Origin: Eggerthia catenaformis OT 569 = DSM 20559
GTDB lineage: Bacteria > Bacillota_I > Bacilli_A > Erysipelotrichales > Coprobacillaceae
Reading direction: 5' to 3'
Length of the DNA: 53,240 nt
Assembly: GCF_000340375.1 (NCBI RefSeq)
Contig: NZ_KB446649.1
Location: forward strand, 278,627-331,866
In this document: in pieces, positions 34,557-42,109 of the stretch
Numbering within the stretch: position 1 is the first letter of the stretch
Layout: the number at the start of each line of letters is the position of its first letter
Position numbers and translations under genes: made by a program
Notes under the pieces: model-generated
What the model was told of the DNA's origin: nothing
Database searches by the model: none
The model's input: only the letters and a program-made list of their open reading frames with translations

Positions 34557-34564
34557 GAACTTTT
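34535..34564. terminator. Bidirectional terminator within overlapping gene ends
   Basis: GTTCTTAC and GTAAGAAC arms with A and T runs outside. The hairpin carries the ends of both converging coding regions (CYTH plus, spx minus). Confidence 0.85.
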
Positions 34565-35004
34565 TTATGATCTCTGTCATATGCAGATTTGATATCTATA
34601 TCTTTAAACTGTGGACAATAGTCAGCGTTTTCACAATAAGTCAGCTGTCTTAATTCACGGGGAATAAAAACTCTAATTTCCTCCGCATTATAACCTACCT
34701 GAAAACGACGTTCATCAATAATAATAGGTCTTTTTAAAATAGAAGGATTCTTTTGAATAAAATGAATAAGTTCATTAATACTCATATCATCTATATCAAT
34801 ACCGCCCTCTTTAATGATTTTAGAACGTTTAGAAATAATGTCATCTGTTCCATTTTCACTTCTTTCTAAAAGCTCTTTGAGCTCTTCCTCTCTTAATAAA
34901 ACAGAAAATATATTTTTTTCAACATAAGCAATATGATGTTCTTTCATCCAGGCTTTCACTTTTCTGCATGAAGCACAGCTTGGTGCTGTATATATTCTTA
35001 TCAT
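34543..35004 (-). CDS. spx: Spx/ArsC-family protein
   Basis: 153 residues from ATG 35004, placed after AGAGGTGAAG; the longer frame starts at a GTG that is part of this site. The thioredoxin-like fold has the redox CxxC as SCASCRKVKAW (about 9-19). NPSILKRPIIIDERRFQVGY (about 105-124) matches the RPI motif of Spx and ArsC. Spx binds the RNA polymerase alpha C-terminal domain and controls thiol-stress genes. The C-terminal extension (YDRDHKKV) is longer than in B. subtilis Spx, about 131 residues, so an Spx-like paralogue is possible. Confidence 0.82.
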   Translation of the reverse strand: MIRIYTAPSCASCRKVKAWMKEHHIAYVEKNIFSVLLREEELKELLERSENGTDDIISKRSKIIKEGGIDIDDMSINELIHFIQKNPSILKRPIIIDERRFQVGYNAEEIRVFIPRELRQLTYCENADYCPQFKDIDIKSAYDRDHKKVLTSQ

Positions 35005-35059
35005 AGGCTTCACCTCTTAAAAATATTATACACTAAATAGCCTAAATGTATAGAAATAA

Positions 35060-35088
35060 TTGACAACGAAAATTGCCTGTGCTAAGGT
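35060..35088 (+). promoter_or_regulatory. Promoter of trpS
   Basis: -35 TTGACA (35060-35065), 17-bp spacer, extended -10 TGCTAAGGT. The -10 box is weak but the perfect -35 and TGn extension make it likely. Transcription would start just before the T-box leader. Confidence 0.55.
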
Positions 35089-35094
35089 TAAATA

Positions 35095-35276
35095 AACTGT
35101 TGAACAGGAAATAAAACCTATAAACGCATCTTAAGAGAGTCAGGGAAGGTGGAAGCCTGATGGTGACGCATAGATAAATGGACCTGTGAGGGTAGAGGGG
35201 AAATCCTTTAACGTGAATCTGCGTTAATGATAGTGATTTTAAAGGTGGTATCTATCCTTTAGGGATAGGCTTTTTT
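35095..35276 (+). promoter_or_regulatory. T-box leader of trpS (Trp specifier UGG)
   Basis: The base of stem I pairs ACAGG (35104-35108) with CCTGT (35183-35187); CTAT pairs with ATAG above the specifier loop. The loop holds ATAAATGGA, so the specifier is TGG (35179-35181) followed by the usual A, matching tryptophan. AGAGAG and GGTGGAAG belong to the stem-I apex motifs. The T-box AAAGGTGGTATC (35241-35252) and the terminator CTATCC/GGATAG plus T run (35252-35276) complete it. Uncharged tRNA-Trp would favour the antiterminator and raise trpS expression. Confidence 0.93.
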
Positions 35277-35291
35277 ATTAGGAGGATTTTG

Positions 35292-36299
35292 ATGAAACGT
35301 ATGTTAAGCGGCATTAAGCCGACAGGAAGAGTAACTTTAGGAAACTATATTGGTGCTATCAAGCCTTTTGTGAATTATCAGAATGAATATGAAATGATTA
35401 TTTTTATTGCGAATCTGCATTCTATGACTATTTATCAGGAACCGAAAATACTTAGACAAAATACAAAAGATTTGATTGCCTTATATCTGGCAGCAGGACT
35501 TGATCCGGAGAAAGTAACTTTATTTCTACAAAGTGATATCCTAGAACATGCTCAGTTAGGATGGTATCTCGGCTGTATGGTCAATATGGGAGAACTTTCT
35601 CGTATGACTCAATATAAACTTCAAATTGAAAAATCAAAAGATAAGAAAGATGCAAGCATCGGTGCAGGTATATTTAATTATCCTTCATTAATGAATGCTG
35701 ATATTCTTATGTATGATCCGGATTATGTGCCTGTAGGTGATGACCAAAAACAGCACGTAGAATTAGCCAGAAATATTGCTGAACGTTTTAATAGCCGTTA
35801 CAGTGATACTTTCAAACTTCCTGAGCCTTTAACACCTAAGGTTGGAGGACGAATCATGAGTCTTCAGGATCCTTTAAGTAAAATGAGTAAATCAGATCCT
35901 ACCGGTAAAGGATGTATCTATATATTGGATCCGATTAATATTTCTAAAAAGAAAATCATGTCAGCTGTTACTGATAGCGACTCTCATATTTATTATGATA
36001 AGATAAATAAACCGGGTATTTCTAATTTATTAGAAATTTATTCTATTTTATCTAATCGTTCCATTTCTGATTTGGAAGAAAGCTATAAAGATAAAGGATA
36101 TGGTGAATTTAAAAAGGATCTTGCTGAAATAACCGGTCTTGAATTACAGAAGATACAAGATAAGTATAATGAAATCATTCAAGGTGATTATATTGAAAAT
36201 ATTCTTAATCAGGGTGCAGAGCACGCTCGAAGCATAGCACGTAAAAAGCTTGCTAAAGTAGAAAGAAAAATAGGTATTACTATCAATAAGAAACACTGA
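35292..36299 (+). CDS. trpS: Tryptophanyl-tRNA synthetase
   Basis: 335 residues from ATG 35292, 6 bases after GGAGG; the TTG at 35289 is rejected because it lies closer than usual. Class I signatures are intact: the HIGH-like motif is TGRVTLGNYIGA (about 11-22) and the KMSKS loop is PLSKMSKSDPTG (about 196-207). VGDDQKQHVELARNIAERFN (about 146-165) lies in the tryptophan-binding domain. It charges tRNA-Trp and is controlled by the T-box leader just upstream. It has its own terminator and is a single gene. Confidence 0.97.
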   Translation: MKRMLSGIKPTGRVTLGNYIGAIKPFVNYQNEYEMIIFIANLHSMTIYQEPKILRQNTKDLIALYLAAGLDPEKVTLFLQSDILEHAQLGWYLGCMVNMGELSRMTQYKLQIEKSKDKKDASIGAGIFNYPSLMNADILMYDPDYVPVGDDQKQHVELARNIAERFNSRYSDTFKLPEPLTPKVGGRIMSLQDPLSKMSKSDPTGKGCIYILDPINISKKKIMSAVTDSDSHIYYDKINKPGISNLLEIYSILSNRSISDLEESYKDKGYGEFKKDLAEITGLELQKIQDKYNEIIQGDYIENILNQGAEHARSIARKKLAKVERKIGITINKKH

Positions 36300-36330
36300 T
36301 AAGGAACATTGTATGTTTCTTATTGTTTTA
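36285..36330 (+). terminator. Terminator of trpS
   Basis: Perfect 10-bp arms AATAAGAAAC and GTTTCTTATT with a 20-base loop, then GTTTTAT. It overlaps the last codons of trpS. Confidence 0.6.
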
Positions 36331-36375
36331 TAAGAAAAAATTTGTTAAAATGAAAAAGTATTGGAGGCAGAAATA

Positions 36376-36801
36376 ATGCAGTTTTTTAAAAAAATATCAA
36401 AAGAAATCAGTGTCTTTGGCTTAGTTTTGGTCATCTTTGCAGGACTGTTCATTTATCGTCAGGCAACCTATGCAACTTATAAAACAATCACAGCTTCACA
36501 ATTGGAATCTAAATTAAAAGATAAAAGCAGTTTTATATTAGTAGCCGGTAATTCTAATGACAACTCTGTTGTCAGTTATCAAGGAGTCTTAACAGACTAC
36601 TGTACAAAAAACAGAAACAAGACTATTTATTTCTTAGACTTAAGTAAAGTTAAAGCAGATTATTTATCAAAAACCTTAAAAATTGACGCTACAACACCAT
36701 GTACAATGATTATTAAAAAAGGTAAAGTTACTGCTAATAAATCCGGTGCTATGCAATATTATTATCTCACAGACTTTATTAAGGAAAATGACAAAGACTG
36801 A
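36376..36801 (+). CDS. Membrane-anchored thioredoxin-fold protein without CxxC
   Basis: 141 residues from ATG 36376, 8 bases after GGAGG. One N-terminal membrane helix (about 10-30) is followed by a thioredoxin-like pattern: SFILVAGNSNDNSVVSYQGV, where CxxC is normally found, then IYFLDLSKVK and TTPCTMIIKKGKV, in which TP corresponds to the cis-proline. The CxxC motif is replaced by NDNS, but a Cys follows the cis-Pro. It resembles accessory thioredoxin-like proteins of bacteriocin transport systems but lacks the redox pair. A structural or binding role on the outer surface is more likely than redox catalysis. Confidence 0.65.
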   Translation: MQFFKKISKEISVFGLVLVIFAGLFIYRQATYATYKTITASQLESKLKDKSSFILVAGNSNDNSVVSYQGVLTDYCTKNRNKTIYFLDLSKVKADYLSKTLKIDATTPCTMIIKKGKVTANKSGAMQYYYLTDFIKENDKD

Positions 36802-36818
36802 TTATTCAGTCTTTTTTT
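36793..36818 (+). terminator. Terminator of the thioredoxin-like gene
   Basis: AAAGACTG, a 6-base loop, CAGTCTTT and T's. It overlaps the stop codon. Confidence 0.85.
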
Positions 36819-36887
36819 GATTGATTAGTTTTTTGGTGTTTTTTTATTTTATCTCCTACTATCATGCAAATATAAAAAAGAGAAGAA

Positions 36888-37196
36888 TTATTTCTTCTCA
36901 ATATATTTAATCGTATTCTTTATTTTCTTATGGCAAGCCGGACAATGAGATTTAATTCCATTTGTAAAGCCAAATTTTTTTGTGAATATATCAATACTGT
37001 TACAGTATTCACATCTGCATATTTTCATAAAACGATATGAAAATATGTTAAATATCAAAAATATAAGAACCACAAAAATAATGCCATAAATACCCCAGTT
37101 CATTATTAGGGAAAGCAAGAAACCGGCAGTCATGAAAATTGTTGATAAAATTTCTAATTTTCTGATAAGTTTCGCATATTCCTGTCTAGTCTTCAT
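36888..37196 (-). CDS. Small membrane protein with zinc-ribbon-like cysteines
   Basis: 102 residues from ATG 37196, after GGAGAGAG; the start lies inside the last 11 bp of alr. Two membrane helices (about 15-55) are followed by RCEYCNSIDIF and HCPACHKK, a CxxC-CxxC pair that would bind zinc on the cytoplasmic side. I do not recognise a named family. It is transcribed after alr. The function is unknown. Confidence 0.65.
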   Translation of the reverse strand: MKTRQEYAKLIRKLEILSTIFMTAGFLLSLIMNWGIYGIIFVVLIFLIFNIFSYRFMKICRCEYCNSIDIFTKKFGFTNGIKSHCPACHKKIKNTIKYIEKK

Positions 37197-38262
37197 ATTC
37201 TCTCTCCACTCTTGGGGATATAATACAAGTAATCTCATAAGGTATAGTACCTAATTCATTAGCCATTCTGGCTAATGAAATATGTTGTCCAAAGATTTCC
37301 ACATCATCACCGGTATGAACTGTTTCATCTACTTTAACCATGCATTGATCCATACAGACTCTTCCTACCACAGGATATTCTTTACCATTAATATAGACAT
37401 GTCTATTCTGATTACCTCTTAAAAATCCATCAGCATATCCAATTGGTAAAGTTCCTATTAATTCATCATCTGTCGCTTCATAAGTCATACCATAGCCAAC
37501 TTTTTCGCCTTTATGAATAGTCTTCACCATAGCCACTTTTGTATAAAGACTCATCGCCTGTCTCAATTCTTTATTTTCTACACCACGAGGATCTATTCCA
37601 TAAAGACCGATACCAAGCCTCACCAGATTCCCAAAATTAGAATCATGAAACATCATTGCTGCTGTATTATCACAATGAATATAACGAAATTTTAGATTTC
37701 CTATAATCTCTTTAAATCTGGATAGCTGTTTTTTATATTCATTTTTCATTGATGGTTCATCAGCTGTTGCAAAATGAGTAAATATACCTTCTACATCAAT
37801 TACCTTAGGATCAATAGTTCTTAGTATCTTTTCAAGTTCTTCCCTTGTCTTAAACCCTATCCTATTCATCCCTGTATCTATCGCAATATGTACCTTAACA
37901 GGAATATTTCCCTGATGATGTCTAACAATCTCATTAAGATAATCAAAGCTTAATAATGTAAGTGAGATATTCTTCTTAATCGCAATAGATAAATCAGCTA
38001 ATGGAACAGGTCCTAAAACAAGAATTTCCTGTTTAATGCCGAGTTCTCTAATATCAATAGCTTCCTTTAATGTAGCAACCGCAAATAATGCAATATGAGG
38101 ATGGTTTTTTAAAGCATTTGCGACTTCCTGATAACCATGTCCATAAGCATTGGCCTTAATAATTGCTGCCATCGGTTTTTTAGTTTTCTGATAAATAACA
38201 TCCGCATTATAACAGATATCATTTAAATTAATTTTTGCATAGGTATCACGATATCGTGTCAT
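37186..38262 (-). CDS. alr: Alanine racemase
   Basis: 358 residues from ATG 38262, 7-8 bases after AAGGAGA; the open frame extends 17 codons further upstream without a site. The pyridoxal phosphate lysine is in AAIIKANAYGHGY (about 33-45). The catalytic tyrosine of the second domain is in VGYGMTYEA (about 251-259). GRVCMDQCMVKV (about 296-307) lies in the C-terminal beta domain. It makes D-alanine for peptidoglycan. A small membrane protein gene overlaps its 3' end by 11 bp; a HAD gene lies 47 bp upstream. Confidence 0.96.
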   Translation of the reverse strand: MTRYRDTYAKINLNDICYNADVIYQKTKKPMAAIIKANAYGHGYQEVANALKNHPHIALFAVATLKEAIDIRELGIKQEILVLGPVPLADLSIAIKKNISLTLLSFDYLNEIVRHHQGNIPVKVHIAIDTGMNRIGFKTREELEKILRTIDPKVIDVEGIFTHFATADEPSMKNEYKKQLSRFKEIIGNLKFRYIHCDNTAAMMFHDSNFGNLVRLGIGLYGIDPRGVENKELRQAMSLYTKVAMVKTIHKGEKVGYGMTYEATDDELIGTLPIGYADGFLRGNQNRHVYINGKEYPVVGRVCMDQCMVKVDETVHTGDDVEIFGQHISLARMANELGTIPYEITCIISPRVEREYED

Positions 38263-38309
38263 TATTAGTCTCCTTATGGGCATCATTATAGTCTGATTAT
38301 TTCTTGTTT

Positions 38310-38906
38310 TCAATAAATAAATGGTGATAAATGTCCATCTTTCTTATCTACTTTAAATCTGTTTTTAACTAGATTTAACATTGGTATATCATGTCTGGAA
38401 TCTGAATATCCATAAGAATGCTCATAGTCTATAATCATTTGATGATCTTTTAAATAAGCTTCTATTCGTTCTACTTTAGAAGCTCCTTTACAATTCCTAC
38501 CGATAATATGACCATTTTCAGTCTTTGTTCCTATTAATACATCCACCGGTAAATCCGTATATTTCATATAAGCCTCACTGCTTGCAGTAACAAGAAAAAT
38601 GATACATCCTTCTTCTTTCCTTTTTTGCATTTCCTCTGCCATATGAGGATAATAATCAGGCATTACACTAGTCTGATAAAATACTTCTAATTCCTTATCA
38701 TTCAATAAACGGAGAGGAAAAAGAATCGTTTCCTTTAATTGTTCATGAGTTACCAAGTGTAAAACATATAATAAAGCATATAAAAGCGTCTTTAAAAATC
38801 TAAAAACAGATAATGGATGCTTCTTTAATGCATATTTCAGAAGCTTAACTATACTATCTCCATGAACAATTGTATTATCAAAATCAAAGAATGCACATTT
38901 GACCAT
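38310..38906 (-). CDS. HAD-family phosphatase (HAD-IB, SerB-like)
   Basis: 198 residues. The catalytic motif I is AFFDFDNTIVHGDS (DxDxT, about 5-18), motif II is IIFLVTASSEAYM (about 100-112) and motif IV is SYGYSDSRHDIPMLNLV (about 164-180). The helical cap lies between motif I and II. HAD-IB enzymes remove phosphate from serine phosphate and related small molecules; the exact substrate is unknown. The start overlaps the deoD stop as TAATG, so it is coupled to purine nucleoside phosphorylase, and a sugar- or nucleotide-phosphate is plausible. Confidence 0.85.
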   Translation of the reverse strand: MVKCAFFDFDNTIVHGDSIVKLLKYALKKHPLSVFRFLKTLLYALLYVLHLVTHEQLKETILFPLRLLNDKELEVFYQTSVMPDYYPHMAEEMQKRKEEGCIIFLVTASSEAYMKYTDLPVDVLIGTKTENGHIIGRNCKGASKVERIEAYLKDHQMIIDYEHSYGYSDSRHDIPMLNLVKNRFKVDKKDGHLSPFIY

Positions 38907-39610
38907 TAAGCAATCTCCAAAGCAATTTCCATCATATCAGTAAAAGTCTTTTCCCTTTCACTTGCGGTTGTTTCCGGTTCATCATTGACTAATGAATCAG
39001 AAATAGTAAGTAGCGTTAATGCTTTCTTTCCTAAATAAGCAGCAGTTGAAAATAATGCATAGGTTTCCATTTCTACAGCTAAAACACCCATCTTGCTCCA
39101 GGCAGCTGTTGATGTACTATCAGCATGATAAAAAATATCTGAGGATAGAATATTACCTACATGATAGTGAATATTTTTTTCTTTTGCCTGATGTACAGTT
39201 TTTTCTAACAAATCAAATGAAGATATAGCTGAATATACTCCCGGAAGCTCGTACTGATGAGCCCATGCGGAATCTGTACATGCCCCTTGAGCAATAACTA
39301 CCTCTCGAATATGCACATCCTTGTTAATTGAGCCTGCTGACCCAATACGAATAATATTCTCTACATCATACTGTGTAAACAATTCATAACTATAAATACC
39401 TATAGAAGGCATTCCCATACCGCTTCCCATAATAGAAACTTCTTTTCCTTTATATGTTCCTGTATAGCCTAGCATACCTCTGACATTATTGACTTCTCTG
39501 ACGTTTTCTAAATAATGTTCCGCCAAATACTTTGCTCGTAATGGATCCCCGGGCATTAGAACTGTTTTTGCAAAATCTCCTTTATTTGCATTATTGTGTG
39601 CTGTTCCCAT
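38906..39610 (-). CDS. deoD: Purine nucleoside phosphorylase (DeoD type)
   Basis: 234 residues, the usual length of hexameric DeoD. The phosphate and nucleoside-binding residues are in VLMPGDPLRAKYLAEHYL (about 17-34), GSGMGMPSIGIYSYEL (about 62-77), IRIGSAGSI (about 86-94) and AVEMETYALFSTA (about 178-190). It cleaves purine nucleosides with phosphate to base and ribose-1-phosphate. AAAGGAATG precedes ATG 39610. It is first in an operon with the HAD phosphatase gene. Confidence 0.95.
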   Translation of the reverse strand: MGTAHNNANKGDFAKTVLMPGDPLRAKYLAEHYLENVREVNNVRGMLGYTGTYKGKEVSIMGSGMGMPSIGIYSYELFTQYDVENIIRIGSAGSINKDVHIREVVIAQGACTDSAWAHQYELPGVYSAISSFDLLEKTVHQAKEKNIHYHVGNILSSDIFYHADSTSTAAWSKMGVLAVEMETYALFSTAAYLGKKALTLLTISDSLVNDEPETTASEREKTFTDMMEIALEIA

Positions 39611-39695
39611 ATTATCATTCCTTTCTCTTATTATTTATTATGTATAAAAGCACCTTTCTCATTATAACATATTTTATTTCATAATGATATGTAAA

Positions 39696-39718
39696 CAAAA
39701 AAGAGCTTTTAACTCTTC
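39696..39718 (-). terminator. Terminator of the thioredoxin lipoprotein gene
   Basis: AGAG-type stem of AAGAG and CTCTT with a 7-base loop, then TTTTTTG on the minus strand, overlapping the stop region. Confidence 0.6.
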
Positions 39719-40140
39719 TTTTGATACATATAACGATGTCCTTTGCCTTTTGAAGAAAGTGTGTTTCCCTGATCTAAGGCAATAATATCATTAATAATAT
39801 CTTTTTCATCATCTGCTTCATATCCTAAATAAGCCATTTTTCCTTTTACATTAATAAAAGGTCCCATTCCATAGTATTCCTGATCAAAGTTTCTAAGTTT
39901 TTTAATAATCTGTTCATAATCTTTTAAATCCTTTTGATTATCAAGATCTTTCATTCTAATAGTAACTTGATTTTCTAATTTTTTCTTAATATATGGAATC
40001 GCATTTTTCTTAAACGCTTTGCATTCACCACATGATGTTATTGAATAAAACTCAATAATTACTGATTCTTTAAGCTTTATTTTTTCTGTCCCACAGCCAC
40101 ATAGCAAACATATAATCAATAATAAATATAATCTTTTCAT
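39709..40140 (-). CDS. Thioredoxin-like lipoprotein
   Basis: 143 residues. The lipobox LLCGCG at about 12-17 marks lipid attachment, so the protein is on the outer membrane face. The redox motif is FYSITSCGECKAFKKNA (CGEC, about 36-39), followed by a helical insert and MGPFINVKG in place of the usual cis-proline strand. It would act on disulfide bonds of exported proteins. No dedicated electron donor such as CcdA is nearby. ATG 40140 is preceded by AGGTGATAT. It is a single gene with a terminator that overlaps its end. Confidence 0.78.
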   Translation of the reverse strand: MKRLYLLLIICLLCGCGTEKIKLKESVIIEFYSITSCGECKAFKKNAIPYIKKKLENQVTIRMKDLDNQKDLKDYEQIIKKLRNFDQEYYGMGPFINVKGKMAYLGYEADDEKDIINDIIALDQGNTLSSKGKGHRYMYQKKS

Positions 40141-40264
40141 AATATCACCTGTTTCTATTATATAGACTCTTTGATAACTTTCAAAATATATTTATATATT
40201 AATCATAATTTATCTTGCGTAATAATAATTTTAATAATATAATGTAATCAAAGGAGATGATGAT

Positions 40265-40648
40265 ATGGCTTTTGTCTGGACAACAAATGAATATTCTAAA
40301 CTTATAATTACGATTTATCCAACAAATGTCACCTTAAACAAAGCAGCCTGTCAGTTTTTTGAAGAAGTAAATTATGTTCTACTTGGTATTGATGAAGATA
40401 ATCATGAAATTGGCATTAAACCTTTAAGTAAAAATGAAATTGATATGAATCTTTATCCTGAGGATTCTTTACATAAGATTTCTTTAGGCAAGAGTTACGG
40501 ACGTATTACAAGTAAAAGCTTCATTAATACACTTAATAATGTTACTAATCAATCTATTACTGATAATCACTGCTTAAAGCTTGATGCTACTTATGACAAA
40601 GCTCATCGTATTTTAAAAGGTAATTACAGTAAAGGAGTGGTTGTATGA
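40265..40648 (+). CDS. Uncharacterised protein of the NfeD-stomatin operon
   Basis: 127 residues, soluble, no membrane helix. It reads as a mixed alpha-beta fold (KLIITIYPTNVTLNKAACQF, VLLGIDEDNHEIGIKPLS). I do not recognise a family. AAGGAGATGAT precedes ATG 40265. The stop overlaps the NfeD start as ATGA, so it is translated with a membrane-domain protein and probably helps or regulates it. Only context supports this. Confidence 0.7.
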   Translation: MAFVWTTNEYSKLIITIYPTNVTLNKAACQFFEEVNYVLLGIDEDNHEIGIKPLSKNEIDMNLYPEDSLHKISLGKSYGRITSKSFINTLNNVTNQSITDNHCLKLDATYDKAHRILKGNYSKGVVV

Positions 40649-41070
40649 ACATGAGTATATTTTGGTCACTCATTGTGATTATTAGTGCTATAATAGAAGT
40701 TGCTACAGTAACTTTGGTCAGTATCTGGTTTACCATTGGCGCTGCCTGTGCACTGCTCTGTCAACTTTTAGGAGCAAGTATACAAGTTCAGATCAGTATA
40801 TTTATGATTGTCAGTGCAATTTGTGTGATTGTTTCCAGACCTCTTGCCAGAAAGATGCTACATGGAAATATCACAAAAACCAATACCGATTCTATTATTG
40901 GTCAGATTGGGATTGTCAGCAAGAAAATTCATGATAATCAAAAAGGCGAAGTAAAAATCAGAGATACTTACTGGCGTGCTCAGTCTTTAAATGATGAGTT
41001 TATTGATGTAAATGAAAAAGTGGAAATATTAGCTATTGAAGGTGCTCATATTATTGTAAGGAAAGTATAG
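40645..41070 (+). CDS. NfeD-family membrane protein
   Basis: 141 residues. Three to four hydrophobic helices (about 4-75) precede a beta-barrel OB-fold domain (TDSIIGQIGIVSKKIHDN, then VKIRDTYWRAQSLNDEFIDV, then VEILAIEGAHIIVRKV), the short NfeD form without the serine protease. NfeD proteins work with SPFH/stomatin proteins, and the stomatin gene follows 11 bp later. The start ATG overlaps the preceding stop as ATGA. Confidence 0.9.
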   Translation: MNMSIFWSLIVIISAIIEVATVTLVSIWFTIGAACALLCQLLGASIQVQISIFMIVSAICVIVSRPLARKMLHGNITKTNTDSIIGQIGIVSKKIHDNQKGEVKIRDTYWRAQSLNDEFIDVNEKVEILAIEGAHIIVRKV

Positions 41071-41081
41071 GAGGAAAAATT

Positions 41082-41984
41082 ATGAATTATGGGTTTATTA
41101 TTTTTATAACAATTGTTGTTGTTTTAGCAATTATTATCATTACCAGCACAATTAAGATTGTTCCACAATCTTATGCTTATGTAGTTGAAAGAATTGGTGC
41201 TTACAATCGTACATGTAATGTAGGTTTGCATATTCTGGTTCCATTTCTTGATCGTGTCAGCAATCGTGTTTCTTTAAAAGAACAGGTTATGGACTTCCCT
41301 CCTCAGCCTGTTATTACTAAAGATAATGTTACTATGCAAATAGATACTGTAGTTTATTTTTCTATCACTGATCCTAAATTATTCACCTATGGTGTTGTTC
41401 GTCCAATCAATGCAATTGAAACTTTAACCGCAACAACTTTACGTAATATTATTGGTGATTTGGAATTAGATGAAACTCTCACATCTAGAGATACTATTAA
41501 CTCTGAAATGAGAGCTATCTTAGATGAAGCGACTGATCCATGGGGAGTAAAGGTAACACGTGTAGAAGTTAAAAACATTATTCCACCTAGGGATATTCAG
41601 GAAGCTATGGAAAAGCAGATGCGTGCAGAACGTGAAAGACGTGAGTCTATTCTTGTTGCTGAAGGTAAAAAACAATCAGCTATCTTAACTGCTGAAGGAG
41701 ATAAAGAGTCTATGGTTTTACGTGCTACTGCTGAAAAAGAAGCTGCTATTGCCCGTGCTGAAGGTCAGGCTGAAGCACTGCGCTTAGTTTATGAAGCACA
41801 AGCTAAAGCTGTTGATTATATCAATCAGGCTCATCCCGGAGATGCCTATATTCAGCTGGAAGGATTAAAGGCATTAAAGGATCTTGCAAATGGACAATCT
41901 ACAAAGATTATTGTTCCAAGTAATCTGCAAAGCATTGCCGGTACACTGACAGCTGCTGCTGAAATTCTTAAAGATCAAAAATAG
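41082..41984 (+). CDS. SPFH/stomatin-family membrane protein
   Basis: 300 residues. One N-terminal helix (about 5-27) anchors it. The SPFH domain opens with IVPQSYAYVVERIGAYNRTC and contains LKEQVMDFPPQPVITKDN and VDTVVYFSITDP-like strands. The helical EA-rich region (EKQMRAERERRESILVAEGK onward to about 245) forms a coiled coil for oligomers. It organises membrane microdomains with NfeD partners. AGGAGGAAAA precedes ATG 41082. It ends at a strong terminator, so the three-gene operon is complete. Confidence 0.92.
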   Translation: MNYGFIIFITIVVVLAIIIITSTIKIVPQSYAYVVERIGAYNRTCNVGLHILVPFLDRVSNRVSLKEQVMDFPPQPVITKDNVTMQIDTVVYFSITDPKLFTYGVVRPINAIETLTATTLRNIIGDLELDETLTSRDTINSEMRAILDEATDPWGVKVTRVEVKNIIPPRDIQEAMEKQMRAERERRESILVAEGKKQSAILTAEGDKESMVLRATAEKEAAIARAEGQAEALRLVYEAQAKAVDYINQAHPGDAYIQLEGLKALKDLANGQSTKIIVPSNLQSIAGTLTAAAEILKDQK

Positions 41985-42006
41985 AACTCCTAAGAGTTCT
42001 ATTTTT
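41980..42006 (+). terminator. Terminator of the NfeD-stomatin operon
   Basis: Perfect 10-bp arms AATAGAACTC and GAGTTCTATT, 4-base loop, then TTT, overlapping the stop codon. Confidence 0.9.
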
Positions 42007-42061
42007 AGTTATAATTAATATATGAGAAAAATACCGTTAAAATCCGTACATATATTATAGG

Positions 42062-42087
42062 GTATAAAGTTTTTATAAAGTTTATAC
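42062..42087. promoter_or_regulatory. Inverted repeat in front of the AraC-type gene
   Basis: Arms GTATAAAG and (C/A)TTTATAC surround TTTTTATAAAG, with an internal direct repeat TATAAAG. It lies 22 bp upstream of the start and may be an operator for autoregulation. Confidence 0.4.
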
Positions 42088-42109
42088 TGGAAAATGAAGG
42101 GAGAAAGAT

